This document shows, one piece after another, positions 1-9,183 of a stretch of 64,000 bases of DNA (the stretch's first letter is position 1; each line of letters opens with the position of its first letter). Position numbers and translations under genes: made by a program. The notes under the pieces are model-generated. The model had not been told where the DNA came from, searched no databases, and worked only from the letters and a program-made list of their open reading frames with translations. The DNA is from Sphingobacterium sp. UT-1RO-CII-1 (lineage in GTDB: Bacteria > Bacteroidota > Bacteroidia > Sphingobacteriales > Sphingobacteriaceae): the NCBI RefSeq assembly GCF_026711005.1, contig NZ_JAPPVJ010000003.1, positions 124,001-188,000 on the forward strand. The letters are read 5' to 3'.

Positions 1-346
1 TAACTGAGTTTGTACGCGTATTCGTTGTATAAACTACCTGCGTTTTATTGTTGATACCAATACCGTAAGGTGGGTTTTTGGTCAAACTGATGCTATCCAA
101 AACAGCTAAACTTTGTGGATCTATCTTATATAAAGCGCCTCCCGGATTTGTTCTTGAGCCAGCACCAGTGACATATAAATGTCCATCTTGGCTAAAAACA
201 GCCTCGTAAACACCACGACCTGCGGCGGACGAGCCGACCACTTCTTGAGCCGAAGCTCCTGTATATCCTAATACAGCCAAGCCTAACAATGCGAAAGCAA
301 GTTTGCTCTTTTTTTTACTGTTTGAATACAATTTCTCAACCATCAT
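1..346 (-). CDS. Secreted YncE-like beta-propeller protein, partial (C-terminal part outside window)
   Basis: About 115 residues are visible; the reading frame is open to the window edge, so the 3' end is missing. It opens with two adjacent ATG codons (346 and 343). A basic N-terminus and a hydrophobic stretch end in ASAQ near residue 34, a plausible Sec signal peptide. The mature part reads as repeated blade-like strands (GVYEAVFSQDGHLYVTGAG, then ALYKIDPQSLAVLD), as in YncE or Vgb-like six/seven-bladed propellers. Its role is unknown. It points away from the TonB receptor and sits just behind the Fes-like esterase in the same orientation, so a link to the siderophore locus is inferred from position only. 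Confidence 0.7.
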   Translation of the reverse strand, partial: MMVEKLYSNSKKKSKLAFALLGLAVLGYTGASAQEVVGSSAAGRGVYEAVFSQDGHLYVTGAGSRTNPGGALYKIDPQSLAVLDSISLTKNPPYGIGINNKTQVVYTTNTRTNSV

Positions 347-371
347 ATAAGTAAATGTTTAATTAAAACTA

Positions 372-1502
372 TTACGCTTCAACCCACCACGGGTAAAAGC
401 GAGAAAAAGCCTTCTGCCAATAGAGTGCTCCGTGCTTCCCTACTGGGTCAATATCTATTTTTAGTTCCGCAACAGTATGCTTACGGAACTGTTCTGTAAA
501 ATCAAGCATATCTTGCACCATATTATTTCCTTGCAGTCCGACGTTTTTTCTGATCTCTTTTCCACCTGCATAAAAATAATAGCGTTGTAGGTCGATAAAC
601 TGTTTCTTCTGTGAACCCACTCCGGTTAGAGTAGCGAACAACTGCTCTCTACCCGTCCAAATAGATGGCGAAAATACAGCCAGTGTACCAAAAACATCAG
701 GGTATAATAATCCTGCGTATAAACTCAACAGGCCCCCCAACGAACTACCGCCCATTGCTGTAAATGCAGTATCGCTTAAAGTCCTATATTTACGATCAAC
801 ATAAGGCTTTAATTCGACTACAATATCAGCCAAATAATCCCTTCCTTTTGGTTCGGCGACGCCATCTTTCGGAAATAGCAAATATTCGTTCTCCCGATCG
901 GCATAGGTATCAGGATGTGCCACAGCAACAACAATAGCCTCTGCGGTTGCTTCGTCAATGGTTTCATCAACACGCCACTCAATCGGCCCTGAGCGCCCCA
1001 CAGCAGTCAGTTCGTCAAACAGATTCTGTCCGTCGTGCATATATATAACCGGATAACGTTTGTCCGAATTTTTATAATCAGCAGGTAGATAAACCCACAC
1101 CCTACGATGCTGGTTTAAACGAGGAAAGAAAAAAGCCTCGTCCATAAGTTGCACTTGCGAGCTAGCCGTGCTCTCGGGAAATTCATCCCGCCATGCTTCG
1201 ACCAACAAAGTAACTTCCATATCCCGATCGACATGAACTTCAAAAGGGACAGACAAATCACCATTACGATCCGCTTGCACTGTTTTCCAATCGCCTCGCG
1301 TTAGCTTTAATTCCAAGTCACCTTCACAAACATTTTCTAACTCAATATGGAGTTTTTCGCCAGTAACCGGCAGCAGCCCAACAAAATCACGGTTAGGAGA
1401 CCAAGCGTTAAAGTTGCCAGCCAAGAAACACGGACTACCTACAAAACTTAAGCAGTTATTTACAACCTGAACCTTAACCTTATGTTTTTTACTATGCTCC
1501 AT
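372..1502 (-). CDS. Fes-like alpha/beta-hydrolase esterase with N-terminal early-set domain
   Basis: 376 residues. Residues 1-105 form a beta-rich early-set-like domain (FLAGNFNAWSPN near residue 27), and residues 120-376 an esterase-D/enterochelin-esterase type hydrolase. Visible signatures are YMHDGQN (154-160), the nucleophile elbow GGSSLGG with Ser254, and a C-terminal HG around residue 357 as likely catalytic His. There is no signal peptide, so it should act in the cytoplasm. In this family, Fes-type enzymes hydrolyse ester bonds of ferric siderophores after uptake. The neighbouring divergent TonB receptor and DUF4374 lipoprotein make siderophore breakdown the most likely job. The fold also includes other carboxyl esterases, so the substrate is inferred. 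Confidence 0.75.
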   Translation of the reverse strand: MEHSKKHKVKVQVVNNCLSFVGSPCFLAGNFNAWSPNRDFVGLLPVTGEKLHIELENVCEGDLELKLTRGDWKTVQADRNGDLSVPFEVHVDRDMEVTLLVEAWRDEFPESTASSQVQLMDEAFFFPRLNQHRRVWVYLPADYKNSDKRYPVIYMHDGQNLFDELTAVGRSGPIEWRVDETIDEATAEAIVVAVAHPDTYADRENEYLLFPKDGVAEPKGRDYLADIVVELKPYVDRKYRTLSDTAFTAMGGSSLGGLLSLYAGLLYPDVFGTLAVFSPSIWTGREQLFATLTGVGSQKKQFIDLQRYYFYAGGKEIRKNVGLQGNNMVQDMLDFTEQFRKHTVAELKIDIDPVGKHGALYWQKAFSRFYPWWVEA

Positions 1503-1587
1503 ATCATATACTAACTATCCTACTCACAAGAATTCTGTTCTAACGAACCGCTAATTTAGATAGATTATAAATAACCTGCAAGAATTA

Positions 1588-1618
1588 TCTGTAATTAATC
1601 TAAATAACCATATATTTG
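1588..1618 (+). promoter_or_regulatory. Promoter of the TonB receptor-DUF4374 operon
   Basis: A perfect Bacteroidota -7 box TATATTTG lies at 1611-1618, with a weak -33 match (TCTG) 19 nt upstream at 1588-1591. It is 30 bases before the ATG at 1648, which fits a short leader. No convincing Fur box was found in the 145-bp divergent gap. Confidence 0.6.
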
Positions 1619-1647
1619 CAGCAGAATACGTAGAGAAGAGCAAAACG

Positions 1648-4041
1648 ATGACATTAACAAGACACATTTGCATATATATCCTCACACTTATAAGCACACA
1701 GATTGCCTTTGCGCAACAATATAGTGCTATAAGAGGAAGCGTACGCAGCACCGATAACCAACCGATAAGGGACGCCAGCATTCGCTTAGATAATCAAACC
1801 ACGAAAACTTTACCCGATGGTAGTTTCTTATTTGAAAATGTACCTACTGGACACTACACTATCAGCGTCAGTAGTTTAGGCTATGCAAACCTAGAGCAGA
1901 AAATAAGTAAAAATGCAGGCGAGACACTTTTTATCCCCATAACTCTTCTAACGGAGGCGCATTATCTCGAGAGCATCGAGGTGACGGGAAAAACCGAACT
2001 ACAACTCGCCAAAGAGCAACCTATACGCCCTATTATCATTGATACACGTGCGGCAGTAACACAAGCCACCAACTTGAGTGAGCTGATGAACCGGAGTGCA
2101 GGTGTACGCATCCGCCAGAGTGGTGCCGTGGGAGGCAACCCCGAAACCTCTATCAACGGATTTCAAGGCAAGGCTGTGAAATATTTTAAAGATGGTATAC
2201 CACTGGATTATTTGGGCGATGGTTACAATCTTTCGTCTATGCCGCTAGAAATTTTAAACCGCATTGAAGTATATAAAGGTGTTTTGCCTGTATTCTTAGG
2301 TGCCGATGCCCTGGGAGGCGCAGTGAACCTCGTAACTGAAAAAAGAAACTCGCCGCAGCTTCATCTGAATTACGAGATCGGATCTTTCAACACACATCGC
2401 GTGGGCTTGATCGGCTCGAACCAATCAGCCGACCAAAAATGGGCTTACGGGGCTGAACTTTTCTTCAACCACTCGGATAATGACTACAAGGCTTTGGTCG
2501 GCATCCCCGATCCAGAGACAAAAAACTTAGTCAAGCAGCGAGTGCCCTTATTTCATAACGCTTTTCGTAGTTATTTTGGAGAAGGATATATCAGCATGCA
2601 AAATCGCAGTTGGGCCGACGAACTACGCTTTGCGGTAACAGCATTTTCTATTAATAAAGAGCAACAGCACCCTGCCCTGATGACAGAAGCATACGGCGCT
2701 GTACGCGCCACGCAAAACACGATAGCACCGAGCCTCCGCTATAAAAAGACAATTATGGACGGCCGATTGGCTTTTGACCAATTTATATCTTACAACAACT
2801 TAGAATCACAGCGTATTGACACTTTGATGGGGTCGTATGATTGGTACGGTAATTTTACTCCAAAATCTAGTCGGGGCGAATCACGTCTACCTTCACAATC
2901 AAAGGTAAATGAAAAACAAATTGTAGCCCGAAGCGGTATCAATTACCAACTTAATGGCTCGACAAAACTTAACTTAAATTATGTTTTTACCGATGCCAAA
3001 CGCAAAGGAGAAGATCCTTATGGCGCACGGTTTGACGGCACGGATATAGATGTGTTGAGTATAGAGTCATCCTATCAAAAACACGTATTGGGTTTAGGCT
3101 TTGATAAGTATTTCTTAAAGGAGCGTTTACACAACCAAACGATAGCCAAGTTTTATCACTATCGTGCGGCAGGGTTGAATAATACGTGGTTTTCGACAAC
3201 AGTCACCGACAAAGACAAGCGTAAAGAGTCGGGCAGTTATTGGGGTATAGCCGAAGCTTTAAAATATAAGCTTGACCACAATTCAAGCCTACGCCTATCG
3301 GCAGAATACACGTATAGAATGCCCGAACGCGAAGAGCTTTTCGGAAATAACGTATTTGTTGTACCCAACTTTGAGCTCAGCCCTGAAAAGAGCACCAACT
3401 TGTCGCTAGGCTATCAAAGCAGGTATTTCGACAAGTTAGCCGTTGAAGTAAACGGATTCTACAGGCACACAAAAGGATTAATTTTGCTCGTGCCTATTCA
3501 GGCACCTAATGCCCAATATCAAAACCAAGAAAACGTCAGAGGTTTTGGTTTTGACCTTGACCTGAGTTATCAGCTAGCACGAAACTACCGCATCAACGCC
3601 AACGCTACTTGGCAAGATTTACGTATATTCGGCATAACAGCAGCCCAGGATGCTTGGAAAAACGATGCGCGGCTGCGAAACACACCTTATTTCTTCGCTA
3701 ATGCGGGTTTGCAAGCCGACTATCATTTGTTTTCTAAAAACGATCTGTTGAACGTTTTTATAAACTATAACTTTCTTCGTGAGTTTTATTTAGAAACGAT
3801 TCCGAAAGCTGCCGAAGCAGGTGGCTTCTTAGGTCTATCGGGTAGCGCCAATCTGAACTCTGATTTGGTTATTCCCGATCAACATATGCTACACGCTGGC
3901 TTTACTTACAAACTGCCTTCTGGACGGGTTAATATTGGTGCAGAGGTGCGCAACCTACTCGATAAAGATTTATTCGACTACTACCGCATACAGCGTCCAG
4001 GTCGCAGCTTTCACCTTAAATTAAGTTATAACATACTATAA
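1648..4041 (+). CDS. TonB-dependent outer-membrane receptor, siderophore type
   Basis: 797 residues. A signal peptide (about 1-22, ending AFAQ) is followed by a carboxypeptidase-regulatory-like domain (about 26-110, VRSTDNQPIRDASIRL), a plug domain (about 130-235, with the RIRQSGAVGG and IEVYKGVLP type plug motifs) and a 22-strand barrel ending in an aromatic-rich C-terminus. At 797 residues it is shorter than SusC (about 1000) and closer to FecA/FhuE-type metal-chelate receptors. It is followed after 10 bases by the DUF4374 lipoprotein, an arrangement known from Bacteroides XusA-XusB xenosiderophore uptake. The substrate is inferred. Confidence 0.85.
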   Translation: MTLTRHICIYILTLISTQIAFAQQYSAIRGSVRSTDNQPIRDASIRLDNQTTKTLPDGSFLFENVPTGHYTISVSSLGYANLEQKISKNAGETLFIPITLLTEAHYLESIEVTGKTELQLAKEQPIRPIIIDTRAAVTQATNLSELMNRSAGVRIRQSGAVGGNPETSINGFQGKAVKYFKDGIPLDYLGDGYNLSSMPLEILNRIEVYKGVLPVFLGADALGGAVNLVTEKRNSPQLHLNYEIGSFNTHRVGLIGSNQSADQKWAYGAELFFNHSDNDYKALVGIPDPETKNLVKQRVPLFHNAFRSYFGEGYISMQNRSWADELRFAVTAFSINKEQQHPALMTEAYGAVRATQNTIAPSLRYKKTIMDGRLAFDQFISYNNLESQRIDTLMGSYDWYGNFTPKSSRGESRLPSQSKVNEKQIVARSGINYQLNGSTKLNLNYVFTDAKRKGEDPYGARFDGTDIDVLSIESSYQKHVLGLGFDKYFLKERLHNQTIAKFYHYRAAGLNNTWFSTTVTDKDKRKESGSYWGIAEALKYKLDHNSSLRLSAEYTYRMPEREELFGNNVFVVPNFELSPEKSTNLSLGYQSRYFDKLAVEVNGFYRHTKGLILLVPIQAPNAQYQNQENVRGFGFDLDLSYQLARNYRINANATWQDLRIFGITAAQDAWKNDARLRNTPYFFANAGLQADYHLFSKNDLLNVFINYNFLREFYLETIPKAAEAGGFLGLSGSANLNSDLVIPDQHMLHAGFTYKLPSGRVNIGAEVRNLLDKDLFDYYRIQRPGRSFHLKLSYNIL

Positions 4042-4051
4042 AATAACGATC

Positions 4052-5323
4052 ATGAATATTTCAAAATTAAAAACAGGACTCTTTGCTCTGGGTTTAGGTT
4101 TAACGTTTACTGCCTGTAGCAACAAGGATACTCCACAACCTGAACCAACAGAAACAACAAAAGACAAGTATGTGTTAATCACAATGTCGGATAACAACTT
4201 AAACAAACCAGGATTTGCAACTGCATTTGATGAACTACCCAATGGCAATATCGTCAATAATTCTTCCGAAAGTACTCAAGGTCTGGGCTTTGGCGGCTGG
4301 AGACCGTATGGCAACTGGCTATTTAAAATGTTCAAGACAAGTGACAATTCATTAGGAATAGAAAGATTAGACGTTGCTCTAAACGGTAAAATTAGTTCTG
4401 GCGGCTTTATTTCCACAGACAAGACAAACGGGTCAGGCAACTTTGTTATCGTAGATGACAATAAGGGCTTTTATTGGGATGGAAGCAAACCGACAGAAAT
4501 ACAAATATTTAATCCAACTAAACTAGAAAGATCAAGTAGCATAGATTTTACAGATGTAATCAACAAAATAGGTAAAGATGAAGAAAACATTAAGTTTCGT
4601 GCAATTGGTCAGAAATTCTTAGCGGTAAAAGATGGTAAGTTATTCGCTAATATTACTTATGCCACAACAGATGGAACACAAAAAGGCTTTTGGGATGACT
4701 TTTATCCCGATGTGTATATTGCTGTAATAGATATTGCAACAGGAAAACATGAAAAAACTATAAAAATTGAAGACACTGGTGCTATCGCTTATGTAAACGA
4801 CAACCAAATGTATGATTTTGATAGCAATGGCGACCTGTATATCGTGACGCAAGGCACATCCGAAAAGGGTACAGGAGGTAATTCAAAAATATCACGTATC
4901 AAAGCCAAGGAAACAGAGATCGACAAAGACTGGAGCTTGAATATGGATGACATCCAAGTAGGCGGAAAATTTGTATCGGTATTTGCAAAAGATGGCAAAA
5001 TAATAACCGTTATCCCGAACACAGCATTAACAGGAGGCCCAACAGGTAACATCAACTTTAGTAATATTTGGGAATTCTACAGTATTGATATCGCTACTAA
5101 AAAACGTACTAAAATTGAAGGTGTGCCAATCACAACAAACCCAGGAGCAGCTATGGCAGCTATTGAGATAGACGGCAAGATATTACTACGTGTTAACACC
5201 GAGAAAGGTGTAGAAAATGGCTATTACGAGTTGAATAAAGAAGGTACGAGCGCTAAGCAACTTTTCCAAGTTACGGCAGGCGGCTCGGTATCGGGGTTAT
5301 ATAAAATAAAAGTCACTAATTAA
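4052..5323 (+). CDS. DUF4374-family lipoprotein, XusB-like siderophore-binding candidate
   Basis: 423 residues. A lipoprotein signal peptide ends LTFTAC (Cys about 23), then a polar Pro/Glu/Thr linker, then a repeated strand pattern across the whole length that suits a beta-propeller. The opening YVLITMSDNN and the repeated blade motifs match the DUF4374 family, whose best-known member is the surface lipoprotein XusB of Bacteroides, which holds ferric enterobactin for its TonB receptor. It is the second gene of the receptor operon. A PepSY membrane protein (XusC), often third in such operons, is absent here. Confidence 0.75.
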   Translation: MNISKLKTGLFALGLGLTFTACSNKDTPQPEPTETTKDKYVLITMSDNNLNKPGFATAFDELPNGNIVNNSSESTQGLGFGGWRPYGNWLFKMFKTSDNSLGIERLDVALNGKISSGGFISTDKTNGSGNFVIVDDNKGFYWDGSKPTEIQIFNPTKLERSSSIDFTDVINKIGKDEENIKFRAIGQKFLAVKDGKLFANITYATTDGTQKGFWDDFYPDVYIAVIDIATGKHEKTIKIEDTGAIAYVNDNQMYDFDSNGDLYIVTQGTSEKGTGGNSKISRIKAKETEIDKDWSLNMDDIQVGGKFVSVFAKDGKIITVIPNTALTGGPTGNINFSNIWEFYSIDIATKKRTKIEGVPITTNPGAAMAAIEIDGKILLRVNTEKGVENGYYELNKEGTSAKQLFQVTAGGSVSGLYKIKVTN

Positions 5324-5350
5324 GCGAGTATATTCCTCAGAAAACAATAT

Positions 5351-5400
5351 ATTTTTCAATAAAGAAGCGGTTTATGAAAACCGCTTCTTTATTGAAAAAT
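5351..5400. terminator. Bidirectional terminator with 23-bp perfect stem
   Basis: Arms 5351-5373 and 5378-5400 are exact reverse complements around a 4-nt loop, with A/T-rich ends on both sides. It sits between two converging genes (4052-5323 and 5448-6230), so it can serve both strands. Confidence 0.9.
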
Positions 5401-5447
5401 TATAATAATATTATTAAAATATACTTACCTTTTATCACTAGTAAATA

Positions 5448-6230
5448 TTATTCATTCCCCATCAACTGCAACTTATCATCTATAGCATTCCAAAGCTCGA
5501 CACGAACTTCTAAAGCTCTTAAAGCTACTTCTTCCACCTCTTTCCATTTGTTTTCATCATTACCGACCAGCTCTAAAATCATCTTCATTGCTAAAGGTCC
5601 GTGCTCGTCTCCATCCAATTCTATATGTCTCTGAAAATAATAGATAAATTTCGATAGCTTTCCTTCAGGCAATCTATCTTTTAATGAGGTCAAAATACTC
5701 GAGAACATATCCGGGATCAAGTTTTCTCTTCCAAATGTAAAGGCTGCTGCAATTTTATGCGGTTGTCCTTCTTCAATAATGGCAAAGGTAAATTTCAAAA
5801 ATTGCCTAACCCGCTCATCTAAATAAATAGTATCTAATACTTCATATAAGTCATCCCCATGTTTCAGTCGATCAACAAGATTACAGATTGGATTTATTTC
5901 CGCTCCCAACTCTTGCATCGCTTCTAAATACATTTCAAAATGACTTAGGTGTCTGCCATCGATAAACTCATCCGACTCTTCTGCCAATACAATTTCATTT
6001 ATTAAATGACGAATATCAGACGAATAACTGGGGATCCATGGTGTTTTAACACACGTAAGTTCATATTGTAATGCTTTTAAAAGTGACATAAAGTCCCATA
6101 CAGCATAGACATGAAATTCAGTAAAAACACAGAGCCCTTCAATATTACAAATTCTTTTATAGGCAGAGTGCCTCAAAAGAATATTGCGTTGCGATTCAAT
6201 TCGTTTATTTATCTTTTCTATTTTATTCAT
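5448..6230 (-). CDS. DUF3050 family protein (haem-oxygenase-like fold)
   Basis: About 260 residues starting at MNKIEKINKRI; six extra codons reach an upstream ATG at 6248 but do not look conserved. The protein is helical and His/Glu-rich (FTEFHVYAVWDFM near residue 40, then GRHLSHFEMYLEAM, then YYFQRHIELDGDEHG). This agrees with the DUF3050 family, thought to adopt a haem-oxygenase-like helical fold that can hold iron; the conserved His/Glu/Asp positions are where metal ligands would be. No enzymatic role is established. The next minus-strand gene upstream is a single-domain response regulator. Confidence 0.75.
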   Translation of the reverse strand: MNKIEKINKRIESQRNILLRHSAYKRICNIEGLCVFTEFHVYAVWDFMSLLKALQYELTCVKTPWIPSYSSDIRHLINEIVLAEESDEFIDGRHLSHFEMYLEAMQELGAEINPICNLVDRLKHGDDLYEVLDTIYLDERVRQFLKFTFAIIEEGQPHKIAAAFTFGRENLIPDMFSSILTSLKDRLPEGKLSKFIYYFQRHIELDGDEHGPLAMKMILELVGNDENKWKEVEEVALRALEVRVELWNAIDDKLQLMGNE

Positions 6231-6284
6231 AGGGCAAAAGTAGAACATTATGAATAAAATAGAAAAAATACAGTATTGGCTAGT

Positions 6285-6671
6285 TTAAACTAGTGACTTT
6301 TGCTTTCTAATATCTTCTAACAAAGCTTCTAGTTGATCTTTAGCATATATTTTAAAAGCTCCTGCTTCCAACATAGACTCCCTTTCCATATCATCCGAAG
6401 ATGAAGTAAATCCATATACTTTAATGTCCGGATACCTTTTCATCAACTTTCTTGTGGTAGCAATACCATTTAAATAAGGCATATGAATATCAACAATACC
6501 AATTTCAGGAATTAACGCATTATTTTCAAGAGAGTTCAAAAGCTCCTGTCCATTTTTTTCCATAGAAAGAAAATCGAAATCAGGATAAGACTTTGTTAAG
6601 CTTCTCAGAACAAAATGGTTAATTTCAGAATCATCTACAAAAACAACTTTTACATGTTTTCTTTCGACCAT
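6285..6671 (-). CDS. Stand-alone receiver-domain response regulator (CheY-like)
   Basis: 128 residues from the ATG at 6671. The longer open frame to 6740 adds residues with no receiver homology. Receiver hallmarks are the acidic pair in VVFVDDSE (about 13-14), the phospho-acceptor Asp in GIVDIHMPYLNG, the switch Ser/Thr in YGFTSSSDD and the Lys in IYAKDQL. No output domain is present, so it would act by protein contact or as a phosphorelay intermediate. No histidine kinase is encoded in the window. Confidence 0.85.
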   Translation of the reverse strand: MVERKHVKVVFVDDSEINHFVLRSLTKSYPDFDFLSMEKNGQELLNSLENNALIPEIGIVDIHMPYLNGIATTRKLMKRYPDIKVYGFTSSSDDMERESMLEAGAFKIYAKDQLEALLEDIRKQKSLV

Positions 6672-7272
6672 AATAGTTATATTTTTAGTGGTTAGCCAAT
6701 AGCTAAAATAATATTTTCCTTGAAATAATAAAACAAACACAGCTTTTTTATTTTTTCAAGCTAATTTTATTCTAAATAGTAAGCTATGCATCTCTTAAAC
6801 TTTCTTACACCAAAAATCGAAAGTCATGAATAAGTGTTATTGGATATCTTGGTTTTTTAAAATGACATGCAACAAAGTAAATAACATGGAAAGGGTAATA
6901 TTTCACCAAAACTAGCAGAAACAGTTTTTGGTAGAATATTACCCTGCTTAAGATATATCTTATTAAGATTAAAAGATCTGAAATAAGTCTTTAAATTCGA
7001 TCTCGCTTATTTTTATGTTTTTTAATATTATTTCTTTTGATTGCTATGCGGCCCTGTTAGCCTCCCCTACAATCTTATTGCTATTTTTTTCTCCAAATAA
7101 TAGCATCTGTTTTTCTAAGACGACCCTTAACTCTTTTAAAAATAGGTTAAATATAAAGTCGTTTATATAGACCTGATGATTAAACTATTATCCGTTATTT
7201 TTTATAACACATTCGTTTTCTCTACTTTCATATATCAAATGTGTTTTCATAGTACACTATCTCAAGTAAGTC
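6672..7272. other. 601-bp intergenic stretch, no gene seen
   Basis: A/T-rich, with frequent stops in all six frames. It holds the long imperfect hairpin at 6892-6945 and a perfect 14-bp palindrome (TAAGATATATCTTA) at 6949-6962. No RNA gene or exact TAnnTTTG box was recognised. Confidence 0.6.
6892..6945. repeat. Long intergenic inverted repeat (22/23-bp arms)
   Basis: Arm 6892-6913 pairs with 6923-6945 around a 9-nt loop, with only small internal mismatches. The ends are AGGGTAATATT and AATATTACCCT. There is no strong T-tract on either strand, so it is not a typical terminator. It could be a MITE remnant or the stem of an RNA. Confidence 0.6.
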
Positions 7273-8232
7273 TTAACCATTAAATGCTTTTTTAAGCAAT
7301 TCTAAGCTTTTAGGAACAGCTGTATCGGGGTTTTCATGCCCTTCCATTTCTAAAGACACATAGCCTTTGAACCCCTGTTCACGAGCTATTTTACCCAAAC
7401 GTTGGTAGTCTAAATCCAAATCATAGTAAACCCCTCCACCGTAGTAGGTTTTTGCTTGAATGATATTAGCATATTTCACCAATCGTTCAAACTGTGGGTA
7501 GGGGTCTCCAACATAATTGCCCGTATCTAAATTTAATCCCATAGAGGGATTATCCTTCAAAGCCATATAAATGCGTTCTAAATAATCAATATTGGACGAT
7601 AACCCCCAATGGTTTTCGATAGCTAAGATTACACCTTCTCTTTCTGCATCTATCAAACACTCAGCAAGACCATCTATACACCATTTTATCGCATCTTCAT
7701 CTGTATAGCCTGGCAATGGTGTTTCCTTACCTGTCTGATAATAATCAGGAGCCGATCGACCTGTCCCCCAGCTTCCGGTATTCATACGAATACATGGGAT
7801 CCCCATCTGTACAGCAAGTTGAATACATCTTTTAGTATGTTCAATATCTTTTTTTCTAGCTTCCAGGTCAGGCTTGACAAAGCTTTGATGGATAGATAGC
7901 ATGGGGAGTGCTAAGCCTGCATCAAAAGCCAAACGTTTTAGTTTATTCATATAGGTCTTTTCTTCACTTTCCATCTGTCGGTGCAATATTTCCACTCCAT
8001 CAAACCCAAGTTTAGAAGCATTGTCAATGACTTTTTCAATCGGATATTTTATTTTATCAAAGTGCCAATAAGAATAGCTTGATACGGCAAATCGTATAGG
8101 TGGTGTGTATTTGTTCTGAACAGATTTTTCAGGTTTTTGACTTGCTAACAAAGTTTCAGCTCCCATAGAAGCCAGCCCCAATAACGCTGTCCCTTTTAAC
8201 CATCCGCGTCTTGATAATTTAGTCTTTTCCAT
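7273..8232 (-). CDS. Sugar phosphate isomerase/epimerase-like TIM-barrel protein with Tat-type signal
   Basis: About 319 residues starting [14 protein letters not shown]; an alternative ATG lies four codons upstream (8244). The twin-arginine motif followed by a hydrophobic stretch suggests Tat export, then a xylose-isomerase-like TIM barrel. Typical metal-site segments are visible: [24 protein letters not shown] and GYVSLEMEG, supplying Glu, Asp and His ligands. Exported members of this family are common in Bacteroidota and often sit with Gfo/Idh/MocA oxidoreductases in 3-keto-sugar metabolism; here no partner is adjacent. The exact substrate is unknown. Confidence 0.8.
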   Translation of the reverse strand: MEKTKLSRRGWLKGTALLGLASMGAETLLASQKPEKSVQNKYTPPIRFAVSSYSYWHFDKIKYPIEKVIDNASKLGFDGVEILHRQMESEEKTYMNKLKRLAFDAGLALPMLSIHQSFVKPDLEARKKDIEHTKRCIQLAVQMGIPCIRMNTGSWGTGRSAPDYYQTGKETPLPGYTDEDAIKWCIDGLAECLIDAEREGVILAIENHWGLSSNIDYLERIYMALKDNPSMGLNLDTGNYVGDPYPQFERLVKYANIIQAKTYYGGGVYYDLDLDYQRLGKIAREQGFKGYVSLEMEGHENPDTAVPKSLELLKKAFNG

Positions 8233-8371
8233 ACAATTGATCATTTTTATAGTTTATAATGAAGTTACTCTACTCATTACTCGTAAAGTATTATCGCGAA
8301 AACGAAACCAGCCCCAATTATTTTTAATATACTGCTAAACTAGATTTCTGTTCATATCCAAATATAATAAT

Positions 8372-8956
8372 TTAAAAAAGTTTTAATTGCTCATTAGCAG
8401 AGCCTGGCAATCTTTTATTACCAAACTTAATCTCAAAAGTCTCATAATTTTCGGGAAATTCTAATTGATTTACTTTTAAAAATATGCTCTCGCAAAAAAA
8501 CTCAAAATCCACAACTTTCAGCTCGGCCATTGATCTTATTTTTGAAATATTATCAACAGAAAACTTTTCTTCTAAAAACAAATAAAGATCATACCGATTC
8601 ATATCAACCTTTAATCTACTTAATATAGAATTAATTTTTCTAATTTTTTCTAGTAAATAGGCTCTTGACTGACTTGTAGGAATAAAAGCAAGTTTACCAG
8701 TAGATTCAAAAAAAGCATAATCGTCAAAATAAACATATTGGGAAGAATCATGGCTAAATACTTTCAAAAGCTCTTCCTTGAACAAGTCTACCATATGATC
8801 TTGTAAAAAAAAGTCACAAACTTTAAGCTCTAGTTCATTATGTAAATTATCTACCTTCATTTCGAGACTATCTAACAAAGCCTTTCTTAGTCCATTAACT
8901 TGTTCTAGAGCATCCTTACAGAGTTTAAAAGAAATAGAAATCAATATTTCAGCCAT
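8372..8956 (-). CDS. Hypothetical protein, about 194 aa
   Basis: Not recognised. The product is predicted mainly helical, acidic and leucine-rich, with no signal peptide or membrane segment. Its N-terminus (MAEILISISFKLCKDALEQVNGLRKAL) is amphipathic and may form a coiled coil. Base composition is A/T-rich. It lies alone between the sugar isomerase and the left repeat of the LacI cassette, so it may be the original neighbour of rplT before that cassette arrived. Confidence 0.55.
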   Translation of the reverse strand: MAEILISISFKLCKDALEQVNGLRKALLDSLEMKVDNLHNELELKVCDFFLQDHMVDLFKEELLKVFSHDSSQYVYFDDYAFFESTGKLAFIPTSQSRAYLLEKIRKINSILSRLKVDMNRYDLYLFLEEKFSVDNISKIRSMAELKVVDFEFFCESIFLKVNQLEFPENYETFEIKFGNKRLPGSANEQLKLF

Positions 8957-8986
8957 ACAACATGTATTATAATTTTACTAACAAGA

Positions 8987-9134
8987 TAACAAATTATAAT
9001 GTTTATAAGTACGCTTAAGAAACGTCCTATTTAATTGTTTTTGTCGAAAATCTGTATTTTTCTTTTAAACGCTATGCTAATAAAAAAGGAGCTTTAAAGC
9101 TCCTTTTTTAAATATCTAACAAATTATAATGTTT
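8987..9134. repeat. 18-bp direct repeat around the left cassette terminator
   Basis: TAACAAATTATAATGTTT occurs exactly at 8987-9004 and again at 9117-9134, 130 bp apart, bracketing the terminator hairpin at 9082-9109. The second copy overlaps the right end of the 47-bp boundary repeat. TAACAAATT also appears in the distant copy at 27970-27978. Confidence 0.7.
9079..9125 (+). repeat. Left boundary repeat of the LacI cassette, includes a terminator
   Basis: A 47-bp segment nearly identical to 27933-27978 in the same orientation (one substitution in the loop and a small difference in the T/A run). It holds a hairpin with GGAGC and GCTCC arms flanked by A and T tracts, so it can terminate transcription on both strands, followed by the shared tail ATATCTAACAAATT. 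It lies just downstream of the minus-strand gene ending at 9184. Similarity extends beyond the hairpin, so it is not just two similar terminators. Confidence 0.8.
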
Positions 9135-9183
9135 TTGTTTTTTAACAAAACTTTTTATCAATGTATCTAGCTATTATCCGATA

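Noticed and set aside
1551..1781. 76-aa minus-strand open frame across the TonB receptor start
   Set aside because: It is antisense to the receptor signal peptide and covers its promoter; hydrophobicity is a reflection of that gene.
5374..5634. 86-aa open frame on the plus strand
   Set aside because: It begins inside the terminator loop and lies antisense to the DUF3050 gene; composition is not protein-like.
6228..6240. Leaderless promoter for the DUF3050 gene (TACTTTTG just before the ATG)
   Set aside because: The box is only a few bases from the start codon, no -33 element is seen, and leaderless starts are not usual here; probably chance.
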